Assembly: GCA_964020085.1 (NCBI GenBank)
Contig: OZ026608.1
Coordinates: forward strand, 19,416,144-19,480,143
Direction of reading: 5' to 3'
Length of the DNA: 64,000 nucleotides
Source of the DNA: Micromussa lordhowensis
Lineage: Eukaryota; Cnidaria; Anthozoa; Scleractinia; Lobophylliidae
Below, piece after piece: positions 1 to 11,644 of this stretch. Position 1 is the stretch's first letter. The number at the start of each line of letters is the position of its first letter. A program made the position numbers and the translations under genes. Under the pieces are notes generated by a model that was not told where the DNA came from, did not search any database, and was given only the letters and a program-made list of their open reading frames with translations.

Positions 1-920
1 TTGTTTTTCATCATGAATAAATTACGTTGTTGTTGTTGTTGTTCTTAGCTAACCAAAAACCTAGACCACCAATCTTTCTCTTTTTTGCCCGATTTTCTGG
101 TCTAGAAGACAACGCGCTCATACAAAACCTTCCGATCGGACTGTAATTCTTGTCTGAGTCATGCGGGGGTTCTCTGGTGATGTAATATTGCCCCCGCAGG
201 GTTTTGGCCCAGAGCCCAAAACCCGAGGAGGCATTAATACTGAGGACACCCCCCCCCCCCCCCCGCGTATAAAGAATGTAAAATATTGGTGTAGTATCGG
301 TAGTGTCCGAATCGAGCCCGATTTGAAGAAACTTTGCGCGCACGGCGGTCCGCTTTATTTTTCAGTAAGCTCGCAAGGCAACTCTGGGTAATTCTTGCAG
401 CCACGAGGATGAGGAGAGGTATCACGTACGCGAGGCTCCTTTACAATTGGTTCATGCTTCAGTGTGCACTATCGAGGTATGGAGCACGTGGGCAGTTTGG
501 AGAGCACAAAAGAAGCGCAACTCTAGCGTTTTGAGTTCTCTCTAAACTTCCCAAGTTCTCCATAACTCGGTAGTGCACAGCTAAAAGAATATAACACAGC
601 CGGTGGAATTGTGCATCAAATCCAACGCGAAAAACGGACAACAATATCAGACAATAATGGCCGCTCGCGGGAAAATGACTTTCTGGGGAAGCGATTTGCT
701 CACGCTATCAGCGTGCACTATCGGGATTTTGAGCAAGCTTACGTATACTTCATTTAATTGCGCGGCTATGCTAGCTATGTTATAAAAGAAAGTAATGAAT
801 AGTTCCATGTATGTACTTTCCATTTAAAATCAACCTTTCCGACATTGATTTCTTAGCAGCCTGCAAGCGATCCCAAAAAGTGCATTGTTACGATACATGA
901 ACTGAATACATTTTCATAAT
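1..920. repeat. Unit 1 head module (segmental repeat)
   Basis: From about position 43 this stretch closely matches 22013-23360 and, in shortened form, 41527-41830, so it is the distal module of the duplicated ZNF unit. It opens with a (TTG)n run at 27-42 and has a poly-C tract at 248-263. Open frames here are short, differ between copies and look like chance. I see no gene. Confidence 0.7.
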
Positions 921-1372
921 AAATATAAAATGCATGTTTTCTTATTGCACATGAAATTTTCTGCGCCATCCTTTATTTTAATTCAATAGCCTGGAATAAA
1001 AGTTGTACAATTCATTACATAATAAACGTGATATCCAAGGCGGGGGCAGATGCAGTGAGAACTATTACTAGTCTATTTTTAGGAACTGTGCGCGACGCTA
1101 TTGGACGACACGAAGTGTTATTACCAATAAATCATAAAAATTATAATTTCGGAGAAAAGAGATGGAAGAAAAGGAAAATTTGCATTAAAATACTGACAAA
1201 AGAGAAGTAAATTGTTTCATGACACTCTGAAATTAAGATTGGTGAATTTAAATTACAACTTTGAATGCGATTGGTTGATTTCACAACTTTCATTGTGATT
1301 GGTTTATTGATCTGTCCGATAACAACTTACTGTCCAATAACAAACTGTCCGATAACAACTTGGCAAGTGAAT
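921..1372. repeat. Unit 1-specific insertion
   Basis: Relative to unit 3 (join near 23380) this interval is extra sequence. It ends with imperfect tandem copies of a motif reading CTGTCCGATAACAACTT between about 1313 and 1365. No coding signal or recognisable family was seen. Confidence 0.45.
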
Positions 1373-3056
1373 TAGTGGAAAATAGGTTTTTTTTTTTAAA
1401 CCAAGGACAATCGAGGAAATTGTAATTTTTTATGATTACTGGCTACAAATAAATAGCTAGTTCTGCTGTTCGTAGCGTCACTAATCTCAATCGTCTTCGT
1501 TGTAGGACGTACGTGCCATCGATTATTCGTTTAGAAAGCTCTCTATTTCGAAGACAAAGAAAGCTCGATGCGTATAATTTTCCGTATAAAAAATATATAA
1601 TTATCCCACATACAGTGGATTCAATTATTTTGGTCTGGGACAGCTGGGGCTCGTTTGATTTGAATAGTCGGATGGCTCCCAGCTTATCTCAACCATTTGT
1701 GTCATATCGACCTTGACAACATCGTGTGGCGCACTAAAAGCTAGGGAAGATCTACAGGCCATGAAAATCCTACGTTTTTACCGTAGCGGCGAGCCCGAGA
1801 TCGAAGAACGGTTCGATCTCCGACTTCACATAAGTCTGCATACTGCTTTCGGCTTTTTCTCGCTTGTGGACGGGTATCATTGGGATATAGGTATTGAATG
1901 AAGATGATTGCTCTCTCCTAAGCATGCTGTACTGCGAATCCCTCAAATAACACATCTTCCTTGCATTCTGCAACGATTTTGAATCACACTGTCGCATGTT
2001 CACATACATTCACATTGCTAGTCCTTCGATGACGTCACAGGCCAACTCGCCCCATTCTTCGCTACTGCTCGGCCATGGCTAAGATTACGGACTATAAAAA
2101 TTCGTAGAAGATTAACCAAAATAACTACCACCACAATTTTTTGCAGTGTTCACCCAAAAAAATAAGGAGATTTATATAAACGAAAAAACATTTGGGGGTT
2201 ACTTGCACTTTAAAGGTTATTAGAGCACTATCTTATAGGTAGAACTGAATTCCTGGGCGCATACAACATTGGGTCCGAACGTCCCGCGAATCGTTGTTTT
2301 CGAGGTCATAATTCGCATCCTAGGGTGACGGTTTTGTGCAGTCTTCTAGCTATACCTTTTTTTCTCACGAACAATTTGTCTTAAGTTTTTAAGGATAATT
2401 TGTACACCAAAATTATGCAATAAAAAATAAAGGTCGCCATGCCCGTTTAAGAGAAAACAAGCATTTATTTCGCTGTTGAGCTTAGCTTGAGGGAAATCTC
2501 CTAGGTTGAGTACTTACACGCACTCATGTGCGCGCGCTGATGGCGCGAAATGGTGCGCAATGAAATACTGAGGAATCACCTAAAATGTAGCTGACGCGAG
2601 GCGCGGGAAAACGTCTGCGCGTGGTCACGATTGGTTATGGTTTTACATTCCGATTGGCCTAAAGTGGCCCGAGTTTTTCAAGCCAATCGTGTTGGGTACT
2701 TGATGCAAACTAATTACTTTTCGACATTAAAACGAAAAAGGCTCAATCTACCTTTGTGCATTAAGTTTATTATAACTTAAAAAAAAAATTCTCTTCAAGC
2801 AGAGTAACAGATGGATCCTTTCAACTTAATTTCGATTGTTTTCAACCAGAAAAGGGAAACATACGAAAATTCTTCTCTGGAAATTAAGTTTGCTTCAAAC
2901 TACAGAAAAATTGCAAAGTTCGTTAACAATTGAATTTCACTAGTTCAAACAACAACAACATTCCTGAAGCACCAACTTTAACAAAAAGAATTACGTCGTG
3001 GTTAACCTAACCAACATTATTATAAACAAGAACGAAAAAAAAGGAAAGGGCAAGCT
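1373..3056. repeat. ZNF1 downstream flank (unit module)
   Basis: Non-coding segment lying 3' of the minus-strand ZNF1 locus. It matches 23380-25051 (unit 3). From about 1890 on it also matches 13757-14945, 28790-29978 and, inverted, 54703-55880. The part nearest the ZNF stop is the best conserved and probably holds the 3' UTR. In the unit 6 copy the equivalent strand has an AATAAA at about 54988. Confidence 0.6.
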
Positions 3057-4942
3057 TTACATACGCGTCGTCTGGCTATATCTCATATGATCATCGTAAT
3101 GTTGGATAAGAGATGGCTTCATACTAAATTCTTTCTGACAAATCCAACAGGTCAGGCTTTCATCTTGGCTTAAATTTTCTTCAGTCGACGACACCAACAT
3201 ACCAGACACTTTGCTAGCATGAGTTGTTGTTGGCTCCTGAAGATGTATTGTAAGTTTTAGGTTCTGACCATGCTGCTTGCGTTTTAACGAACTGTCTTTT
3301 GCGTGTTTTTGTTCATGACGCCTGCAATTTGATAATTGCCTAAAGCACTTATTACAATGCTTGCATGTATACGGCTTCTCTCCTGTGTGAGTTTGTTCAT
3401 GTATCTTCCAATTTGATGACTGGCTAAAGCCCTTTTTACAATACTTGCATGTATACGGCTTCTCTCCCGTGTGAGTTCGTTCGTGTTGCTTGTAACTTGA
3501 TGACCGGCTAAAGCACTTATTACAATGCTTGCATGTATACGGCTTGTCTCCTGTGTGAGTTCGTTCATGTACCTTGCAATGTGATGCGTGGCAAAAGCAC
3601 TTTTTACAATACTTGCATGTATACGGCTTCACTCCTGTGTGAGTTCGTTCATGTATCTTGCAATTTGATGATAGGCTAAAGCCCTTATTACAATACTTGC
3701 ATGTATACGGCTTCTCTCCTGTGTGAGTTCGTTCATGTATTTTGCAATGTGATGACAGGCTAAAGCACTTTTGACAATGCTTGCATGAATATGGTTTCAT
3801 TCCTGTGTGAGTTCGTTCGTGTCCCTTGCAGTCTGATGACCGGGTAAAGCCCTTATTACAATGCTTGCATGTATACGGCTTCACTCCTGTGTGAGTTCGT
3901 TCATGTATCTTGCAATTTGATGACTGGCTAAAGCCCTTTTTACAACACTTGCATGTATACGGCTTCTCTCCCGTGTGAGTTCGTTCGTGTTGCTTGTAAC
4001 TTGATGACCGGCTAAAGCACTTATTACAATGCTTGCATGTATACGGCTTCTCTCCTGTGTGAGTTCGTTCATGTATCTTGCAATGTGATGACTGGCTAAA
4101 GCCCTTTTTACAATACTTGCATGTATACGGCTTCTCTCCCGTGTGTGTTCGTTCGTGTTGCTTGTAACTTGATGACCGGCTAAAGCACTTATTACAATGC
4201 TTGCATGTATACGGCTTGTCTCCTGTGTGAGTTCGTTCATGTACCTTGCAATGTGATGACTGGCTAAAGCCCTTTTTACAATACTTGCATGTATTGTTTT
4301 AGCATTATAACATTGAGTATTATAGTATTATAATTTTAGCATTTTAGGTGTCCCCTATTAGTAGAGGGCCTGTCCCTCGGCTAGCTTCCTCCAGACACGT
4401 AAATAAAGTTTCTATCTATCTATCTATCTATACGGCTTCACTCCTGTGTGAGTTCGTTCATGTATCTTGCAATTTGATGATAGGCTAAAGCCCTTATTAC
4501 AATACTTGCATGTATACGGCTTCTCTCCTATGTGAGTTCGTTCATGTATCTTGCAATGTGATGAGAGGCTAAAGCACTTTTTACAATACTTGCATGTATA
4601 CGGCTTCTCTCCTGTGTGAGTTCGTTCATGTATCTTGCAATTTGATGATAGGCCAAAGCCCTTATTACAATACTTGCATGTATACGGCTTCACTCCTGTG
4701 TGAGTTCGTTCGTGTATCTTGCAATTTGATGATAGGCTAAAGCCCTTATTACAATACTTGCATGTATACGGCTTCTCTCCTGTGTGAGTTCGTTCATGTA
4801 TCTTGCAATCTGATGGGTGGTTAAAGCACTTTTTACAATACTTGCATGTAAACAGCTTAACTCCTGTGTGAGTTCGCTCATGTTTCTTGCAAACTGATGA
4901 TCGGCTAAAGCACTTGTTGCAATGCTTGCATGAATACGGCAT
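3057..4942 (-). pseudogene. C2H2 zinc-finger array protein, ZNF1, broken by insertion
   Basis: About 18 tandem C2H2 fingers with TGEKPY-type linkers are encoded on the minus strand, starting at an ATG at 4942 (MPYSCKHC). The fingers repeat every 84 bp. Six fingers are intact (4942-4438), then 137 bp of foreign sequence (4295-4431) breaks one finger, adds stops and shifts frame. The remaining fingers and a conserved C-terminal tail continue open to the stop at 3057. The tail is basic and Ser/Thr-rich and ends in a divergent finger (CWICQKEF, then H-x3-H). The array family normally binds DNA in the nucleus; target unknown. Most fingers have Cys where classical fingers have Leu before the first His. 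I call it a pseudogene because of the insertion, unless that piece is spliced out. Confidence 0.85.
4295..4431 (+). mobile_element. 5'-truncated retroposon tail with (CTAT)n
   Basis: The 84-bp finger period jumps by 137 bp here. The extra sequence ends AATAAAGTTT followed by (CTAT)n, the pattern of a non-LTR retroposon 3' end with a microsatellite tail. It carries no coding region, so the family is not identifiable. Confidence 0.7.
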
Positions 4943-7256
4943 CTTTTCAACTGTCCTGTCAATATGGATGAAAGAGAAAAAGAAAATATCACATTAGGTT
5001 GTTATTTAACAGGTAGCCCATTGCATACCCGACTTAATTCATTCGATTTACATGTTTTCAGAGCGTTTCTAGCCATTTTTTGATTGTAAGCCTTCATGGC
5101 CGTAAAAGTCCTTCTTAGTATGCCTCAGAGCTCTTATGTGGGGGAAGGGGCATGAGTAATTTCAAGCTAAGGTAAAACGCCGCTTTCTTGCTTATTTTTT
5201 CGGCAAATTGAAAAACAAGTGGTCTGCATGAGTGAACCCTTTTAAGAAGAGCACTTTTAAGTAGAGCACTAACTAGCCACACAGTGGTTGTAAACTTATC
5301 CAAAACCTTTAGATTGCATGAAAGTGTAACTTATCACAGCAAGGAATCTTTTTTGTTTTTTATGTGGCTGTGAACTTGCTCTGCAAATCCGAACTTTGGA
5401 GCTGGTAATTAATAAAAGTATACAGAATTATGTGATAAATGATAGGGTCAACATTGTGATGGACTAAAATCTCATCTATGGGGGAGTACAAATACTTCTC
5501 GTTGCCTCGAGCAACTGAAATGAAAGATGTGTGCCTGCCTAGCCACTAGACTGGAAGGCAGATTTAACGTTTTACCTTCCTTTTGTATGGTCACAATTAT
5601 GTCATTTTGTAGTTAACAAATTTCAATTTAAACTGATCTTAAATTGATCAGTACTCATTGTGTCCTGATAAGGTATAAAGTTGAATAGGATAGGGAAATC
5701 AGTTTTTGGAACAAAAAGTTTAATCATTAACTTTATTGAACTTGTCTAAACTTCTTTTGCATAATCTTACATCCCCAAATGTTACAACAGAACAATTTAT
5801 TCTCTGTTACTTCCCTCAAAGAGGTGCAAATATATCATCTTGTGGAATTGTACTGTAGGTAATTTAAGTTTATGTTTCACTTGTACATTTCCCTACATAT
5901 CACTGATTAACTGTGAAAACTGAATAGACAAAGAATTCTGAGATTTTTTTATTGGATCAAGCAGGTGTAACTTAAGACTTTCTGTCTACCGAGATTTTCT
6001 GGTCAAAAGGGAGCTAATCATGGCTACATGTAATTTGCTATAAAGTTACATCACTGATGTCAAATTTTTAACAAAAACAATACATTATAACAGCATTCTC
6101 ACTGCACATTAGTTCTACAATTTGACCAGTTATTTGAATAGCTCTCATTACACTGTATTCTGTAGATAACCCTTAACCATTCACTGTTGTTTTTGTCAGA
6201 ACACACTTTTAAAATCAGCGACAAGTGTTTTTTTTTGCTTAAAACTATTGTTTAAACACTGACTGAGTGGTGGTACTAGTTAAATATGCTAGTTTCCAAA
6301 TAAAAAAGGCTTGACCATCATTTTGTCTGTTATAAAGCAGGCAACAAAGTGACAAGTGCAGGACAGAAATGTCACATAAAACACAATCAACAGAGTTGCA
6401 TTTCTCCCAGCTTCTCTAGTGTTCTTTTCAATACCTTGAGGGCTTTACAAAAAAATAGGCACGATCAAGGCCTTTTTGTATTTTGCTTTATAATAAAGCT
6501 GAAATTTTTTCTCAGAAATTGGTTTGAAACAGGTCTTACTCTTACGTCTCTTAGGTCATGTGCTCAGTTATGATGTCATGGTTTATAAACTTGGTGTTTT
6601 GGTTTGCCAACTCTTTCTCAAAAAGCATCAGAGTTCCTTCAAGAAAAATACACACGACTTGGGGTCTGATTGTTAATTCTGTGGCAGAGCTATGTTGTTT
6701 TAGTTGTGAAAATCCATCTTTTGACTTGGGAAAAAAGTCAGCTTTGTAATCACCTTAACTGCACATACACAGAAATGGCTGATGGTGACATAAGCTGTGT
6801 GCATTGTACTCTCAAAAAGAACTCTGTTTAAAGGGGTAGTGGGAGCACTTTTACATTTTCATCTCAGTCAATGTAACATGCAGACCGGGGACACTCCAGA
6901 CTGCTGAGGGTGAAATGAGACTGCCAATTCTAGACTTTGAAACTGCTTTACCTTACCATTTCCATTATTCCATTTCCATTATTGAACATTAAATGTAAAC
7001 AGACCAACCAAAATGTTATTCAGGCTAACCTACATAATATTCAGAGTAATGGTGTTGCAATTCAGGCTACCCAGATGTGAGACTTTCACTCTCATTAGCT
7101 TGAATAACGGCTTGTTTCACCTGTTTATGGTTAGCACTCGATAATGGAAATAACACTGCATTTTACCCCTGGTTCCTAGACTGCAGTCCATAGTCTTCCT
7201 GTAGTCTGGAGTCTGCATGTTACACCGACCAGTTGACATTTTATTTTAAATGAAAT
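4943..7256. other. ZNF1 upstream flank, probable 5' UTR intron
   Basis: On the minus strand a pyrimidine-rich stretch and a CAG acceptor lie about 13 bases before the ZNF ATG, and the same arrangement occurs at all six loci. Upstream to 7256 the sequence matches 16695-19200, 26299-27008, 34992-37680 and both palindrome arms. No coding frame is conserved among copies, which fits an intron. Short ORFs here (for example 6349-6749) are broken differently in each copy. Confidence 0.6.
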
Positions 7257-8037
7257 ATAATTACTCAGGTAAGTATAGGCTAATAAGTACAAGGATTCAA
7301 AAAAAGCATTTTCTACACTGGAGTTTACACATGCATCGTGACTCAGGATATAAGTGTAAACTGCAATTGTCAGGGGCACCCAACGAGACACTTCGATGAA
7401 ATATCTGTTCGGGAGAGTCCGCTCGTTCTAAGACTTTCGGATAATGCATTGACAAAGAGCTACTGATTTCTTAACTAAAACATCAGCTAAAAGATTCCAA
7501 ACCAGGATAAACCCACGGGAAAATAGTCCCTTAGATTTTCTGAAGGGATATTTTTGCAATTTTTGGCTCTTAATAAGGTCTCCTAGCATTTTCGGATAAG
7601 CAAATAGTTCGCGGAGAAGTTCTTCGAAGGTAACATTCAGCTAGCAATTTCTGAAATGAAGATTTAATTGCATAACATTTTCGGGCACTTTAATTTTCAG
7701 CTAAGAAATTCGAACAGATCAAATTTTTCTAGCTGATCAAAACAACTCTTTAAACAGTATTTAAACATTACAAGGAGCCTAGAAATATCCCTCAAAGGAT
7801 TTTTTACTTAATTTGCTCGTTGGGTGCCCCTGAATTGTAGCCTTACAATTGTAAACTAACAGTGATAAAGAACTAAAAATCACTAACTTTGATAAAGAAT
7901 TACAAAAGTGACAACTGCAATGACAAGCTTTAGCACAATGGTCTTGAGGAATGTCTTTTAAATACATTCATAAAATGTGTTGAATTGTAGCAGTTGCTAT
8001 TGATTAAACTGAAACAATTATTTACCTCAGCCTTGTG
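7257..8037. repeat. Locally inverted unit segment carrying a MITE
   Basis: The bases outside the MITE (7257-7370 and 7833-8037) are the reverse complement of the matching part of unit 2 (about 20042-20370), while the flanks keep the same orientation. Unit 1 therefore has a small internal inversion relative to units 2, 4, 5 and 6. Confidence 0.55.
7371..7832. mobile_element. MITE with CAGGGGCACCCAACGAG terminal inverted repeats
   Basis: The left end reads CAGGGGCACCCAACGAG and the right end is its reverse complement. The element is flanked by AATTGT on both sides (7365-7370 and 7833-7838), a likely target duplication. It is 462 bp long with no ORF of note. Superfamily not assigned. Confidence 0.8.
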
Positions 8038-8378
8038 AATATATAACAATTATTCCATGAGCCCGAGTTGGATATGAAGTGATAAAATAACCAACGAGCG
8101 CGTAGCGCGAGTTGCTTATAATCACTTCATATCCAACAAGGGAGAACGGAAAATTTATTTTAGTAAATTCTCAAACCAGGTTTTGCCGCCGATATTTATT
8201 TCGGCCATTACAGTGGGCTGAAGTTGAAAACTTTGTGTGGAAAATTTTTTAACCTTGGCGCACTATTTTCCATATGACGTAAAACTTCAACTATTGGCTC
8301 ATAGTCAGAGTTTTTTAGCCAATCAAAAAGCTCGAAATGCAATAGTCGGAGCTGAGAATTTACTAATGGTGAATATTC
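8038..8378. mobile_element. Hairpin-bearing insertion (probable MITE)
   Basis: This sequence is absent at the same place in unit 2. It contains 17-bp perfect inverted arms at 8067-8083 and 8121-8137 (GTTGGATATGAAGTGAT and complement). Element ends were not resolved. Confidence 0.45.
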
Positions 8379-9150
8379 CCCTTGGACTTCCTCTCAGGGA
8401 ATATGCACTTTGCCTTTGATGAATAATTGTTAAACGTTGCCCCCGGTCTGAACTCTGCAGTCTACAGTCTTAATTTTACACTGACCAGTTGACATTTTAT
8501 CATAAATAAAATAAAATCAATAGTAACTACAATTCAATACTCATTCCGAAGACCATCATACTTTTGTAATTCATGATCACTGCTAGTTTTAATCCCTTGA
8601 ATCATGGGAAAACAATGATAGAAAATAAAGAGGCCTACACTGTAGGGTCTACTTGTAAACCAAAAAATTCATCCAGTTATAACCCTCCCCCTCCTTCGAA
8701 CATAAGTTCCCTTTAAGCTTTCCCTGCCTTGATTTCGTTTCAATATTACGTTTCATTAAAAGCTTAGGTAAAAACCAGTGGTTAGATTTGCATTTCATTG
8801 GATAAGAATAGCAACTATTGTTATATACCTCGTTCTTCAAAACACACCGACACACGTAAATGAAGTGGTCGGGTATTCTGCAACTAGTAGCTGAAACCTA
8901 TTTCAAGCAACACAGCTATAGTTTGTTTTGAAATAAGCCCACTCGGGAATAAACCCCTCCGCTTATAAGCACATCTAAAAACCCTTACGAGGTTGTATAA
9001 GCTCAGGGCTAAGAGAGGCAGTTTATGGTAAACTTCTACATTATAAAACACAGACTCTTCATTTCTATATTCCATGGTATGAAAAGAAGTGAAGACCGTG
9101 TTCTTTAACTTAGATAGACATGGAAAAGGAATTCTTATAGACTCTCTTAC
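8379..9150. other. Rest of ZNF1 upstream intron region
   Basis: Non-coding. The segment around 8447-8640 is a diverged second copy of the motif block near 7175-7260 (AGTCTGCAGTC followed by GACCAGTTGACATTTTAT), and the same internal duplication is present in other units. No gene seen. Confidence 0.5.
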
Positions 9151-9240
9151 CTTTATACTGGCGACGAGATCTTCGAATCACATGTAGTCCGCCATTTATA
9201 CGGTGATTACACTAGATCCCAGTCTCTCAACCGTAGAATT
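9151..9240 (-). other. Candidate non-coding first exon of ZNF1
   Basis: Read on the minus strand, a conserved block ends in ATAAAG followed by GTAAGAG, a strong splice donor at 9150. It pairs in principle with the CAG acceptor just before the ZNF ATG. The block carries a very short upstream ORF (ATGGCGGACTACATGTGA). Equivalent blocks occur in units 2 and 4. This is inference from conserved splice-like signals; no transcript evidence is available here. Confidence 0.4.
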
Positions 9241-9751
9241 TTAAGGTGAGGACTGGGAACTGGGTATGTACATTCTTTCCGAGCCGGAGGTGACACAAAG
9301 CTATAAGCGTCACTCCTAAACTCCAAAACTAAATGGCCATCGTAGTTTTTATCCTGATGAGGCATAAGAGTCGATATATTTATATCTGTTTACAATTACC
9401 TACAGTGGCGGATCCAGACCTTAAGGTAAGGGGTGGGGGGGGGGGGGGGGGGGAAAGGGGCGCCACTGACCTATCTCATGATTTGTAGCCTTTTTAGAAG
9501 TGAGAGCATTGGGATACACCATTTTCCGGCCGCCATGTTATGTGCACCAACATGGCGTTTCCATTCTGAGCTCTGGAAATTTCGACGAATATCTGCGGTT
9601 TGGGAAATCCCGCAGACCTAAAACTTGGAGAAGTGTCTTCTTTATTTAGGTCCAATAAGGTCACAATTTCTTGACTGTATTCACTGATGGGGTTTTCGAT
9701 TTTTTTTTTGTTTGCGTGACAGTAAAACGTTCTATAGTGGCGGTTTAGACT
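9241..9751. other. Upstream region with long poly-G tract
   Basis: Mostly unit 1-specific. A run of G about 20 long lies at 9430-9453, just after a CAGTGGCGGATCCAG motif that resembles hAT-type element ends. No second end was found, so I do not call an element. No gene. Confidence 0.4.
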
Positions 9752-10415
9752 GATACGATACGATACGATAACTTTATTTATACACGGTATTTCCATCAGT
9801 AAATTAAGTTAATTATCTATAATAATGTATCTATCTACCTAACTACAAAAAAATTCATTAGTAACAATTCAAATAAAAATAAATAAAAATCCTGCTTTTC
9901 ATGGAGGCCGTCTCTAAAATATACTTAAAATTAAGGTGTTACTTGCAACTAAGATATTACTTGAAACTGTGGCGACTTAATTTAGATTTGAAATCGGTAA
10001 GTGAAGACGCTTGTCGTAGGTCTACAGGTAAATTGTTCCACAACTGAGCTCCACTATACAAAAAGCTTCTCTTGAGATAATCTGTTCGAGGTTGTGGAAC
10101 TAATTTGTTTTCGGTATTCCTTAAACGATAAGCACTTACATTGTCGCGATATACAAATCTTGATCTAAGATAATCAGGTGTCATGCCATGTAATGTTTTA
10201 TACATTAGGATAGACTTTTGTTCCAATCTTTGATAATAGAGTCTTCTCCACCCTAGTGCGCGGAACAGATCATCCAAATTACTATCATAGCTTGCAGACA
10301 TTAGGATGCGAGCTGCGCGATTTTGAAGCCTTTGCAGTTTTTCAGAAAGGCCCTTGTTACAGTTTCCCCACACTACATTACAATAATCAAAATGTGGTTG
10401 AATGAGGCTATTACT
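9752..10415 (-). mobile_element. 5'-truncated non-LTR retrotransposon (CR1/L2-like)
   Basis: The minus-strand frame (stop at 9957) encodes the C-terminal part of a non-LTR reverse transcriptase: a motif PHFDYCNVVWGNC, then LQRLQNRAARIL, and near the end GAQLWNNLPVDLR. This is the thumb/C-terminal region typical of CR1, L2 and related clades. The 3' end is AATAAAG followed by (TATCG)n. The catalytic palm is missing, so the copy is dead on arrival. Unit 4 has the matching empty site at about 40081-40096 (GGTTTAGACT joined directly to GCGACGCAG), which sets the insertion limits. Confidence 0.88.
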
Positions 10416-10637
10416 GCGACGCAGTCTACCGAGAACCACGCTAGTCTAATTTGCTTCTGAAACATGTTTCGTTCCTAAGGAAAGCAGCGAAAAAAATAAA
10501 TAAACAAATATTTCAATATTTAGAGAGGAAGTCGTTCCTCTATCCTGATCGAATTGGAATTTAGAGATGTTAGTTTTTGCGGAGGAAGGAAAACCGGTAA
10601 CCCCATCAAGTGGCAATATAACCTGCAATGGAAGAAT
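10416..10637 (+). pseudogene. ABCC-type transporter fragment, copy 1 (truncated)
   Basis: The plus-strand frame near 10585-10637 reads KPVTPSSGNITCNGRIA, which fits the start of the Q-loop region of an ABCC/MRP nucleotide-binding domain. It stops where the ISL2EU-adjacent sequence begins. The longer copies at 21596 and 40260 continue into the diagnostic motif. This copy lacks the 1-bp deletion seen in those. Confidence 0.5.
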
Positions 10638-10760
10638 TGCAAATAAACAAAACAGATTTTAAAGACTTGTTTATTTTTTTATTTTTTATTTATTTATTTA
10701 TTTATTTTTATTATTACAGTGTCTTTCCTGTAAACTTGAAATAAAACAATGTAATAATAA
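10638..10760. repeat. AT-rich low-complexity tract with (TTTA)n
   Basis: A (TTTA)n run at about 10675-10706 lies within AT-rich sequence between the ABCC fragment and the transposon copy. Nothing else seen. Confidence 0.6.
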
Positions 10761-11074
10761 AAGACCTGTTTATATTTATTCATGTTGCCATGACAACGGC
10801 ACATTCGTCAGCATAACTATCAAAAAACCGAGGTGTATGTTGTTACCTTGCTTTCTGCCATTTTTAGAGACAAAAGGATAAAGGGTTTTAGAGAAAAAGG
10901 TGAATGACACACAGGTATCGAAAATTGTGTTCAGCCACCTTAATTGGTTATATCGCTTTTGCAAATACGGTTTGTGAAAGCTTTAGAGGGCGCCACAAGT
11001 TATCAAGCCAGTACTGAGTGAGCTGTGAAGATCCGAACGTCGATTCCGATTTACAGCTTCAAATTTTTACTTAA

Positions 11075-11644
11075 TTTCTCAAGGACAAAGAAACCATCAA
11101 AAAATTTGCTAACACTCTTATACCTCCCAAAGCTTTCACTTCAAGGCATACAAGGCACGGGATTAAGTACGAGCCAGAAGCAATACATGTCTACATGAAG
11201 CATATGAACAATAGATCAATGTCAGTTGACGTTTATAAATGTGGCCTTGTTGTGTCCCAAAAAGAACTAACCCTGGCCTGTACGCCTGACGGGAAAGTAA
11301 TCGATCCAGGTTGCACAGAACCGTTTGGATTACTCGAAGTAAAATGTCCTGGGACGAAGTTTCTTGTAAAGCCACTAGATGCTTGCTCAGACAGCAACTT
11401 CTGTTGTGAAAACGTTGATGGACAGTGTAAACTGAAAATTACCCATCCCTATTATGCACAGGTACAAGGTCAAATATGGGAATTACGGGTACCAAGTGGT
11501 GTGATTTTGTGGTGTACACCAAGAAGGGAATGTCAATTAGAAAGAATCCCCTTTGATCGCCAGTACTGGCATGAACTGGAAGGCAAGCTACTTTTTTACT
11601 ATTATGAGCGTTTCATTGATTTTGCCATTCTTAAAGCCTTGTAA
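11075..11644 (+). CDS. YqaJ-like exonuclease of ISL2EU element (partial)
   Basis: The frame is open from 11075 (after a TAA) to the TAA ending at 11644, and the first ATG is at 11195. It contains the YqaJ hallmarks in order: an HGIKYEPEA segment, LACTPDG (the Asp of the PD-(D/E)XK core), FGLLEVKCP (the E-x-K pair), and HPYYAQVQGQ. These are the active-site motifs of the lambda-exonuclease/YqaJ fold. Homology begins before the first ATG, so the start is probably an upstream exon or a lost ATG. In ISL2EU elements this protein is thought to help transposition, role not settled. The frame is intact here, unlike the copy at 63.1 kb, though the transposase gene next to it is dead. Confidence 0.7.
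   Translation, partial: FLKDKETIKKFANTLIPPKAFTSRHTRHGIKYEPEAIHVYMKHMNNRSMSVDVYKCGLVVSQKELTLACTPDGKVIDPGCTEPFGLLEVKCPGTKFLVKPLDACSDSNFCCENVDGQCKLKITHPYYAQVQGQIWELRVPSGVILWCTPRRECQLERIPFDRQYWHELEGKLLFYYYERFIDFAILKAL

Noticed and set aside
11..425. Overlapping short ORFs on both strands in the unit 1 head
   Set aside because: Frames differ between the three copies and run through homopolymers; no conserved protein.
9402..9751. hAT MITE starting CAGTGGCGGATCCAG
   Set aside because: No matching right end could be found; TAGTGGCGGTTTAGACT at the far side is ancestral unit sequence.
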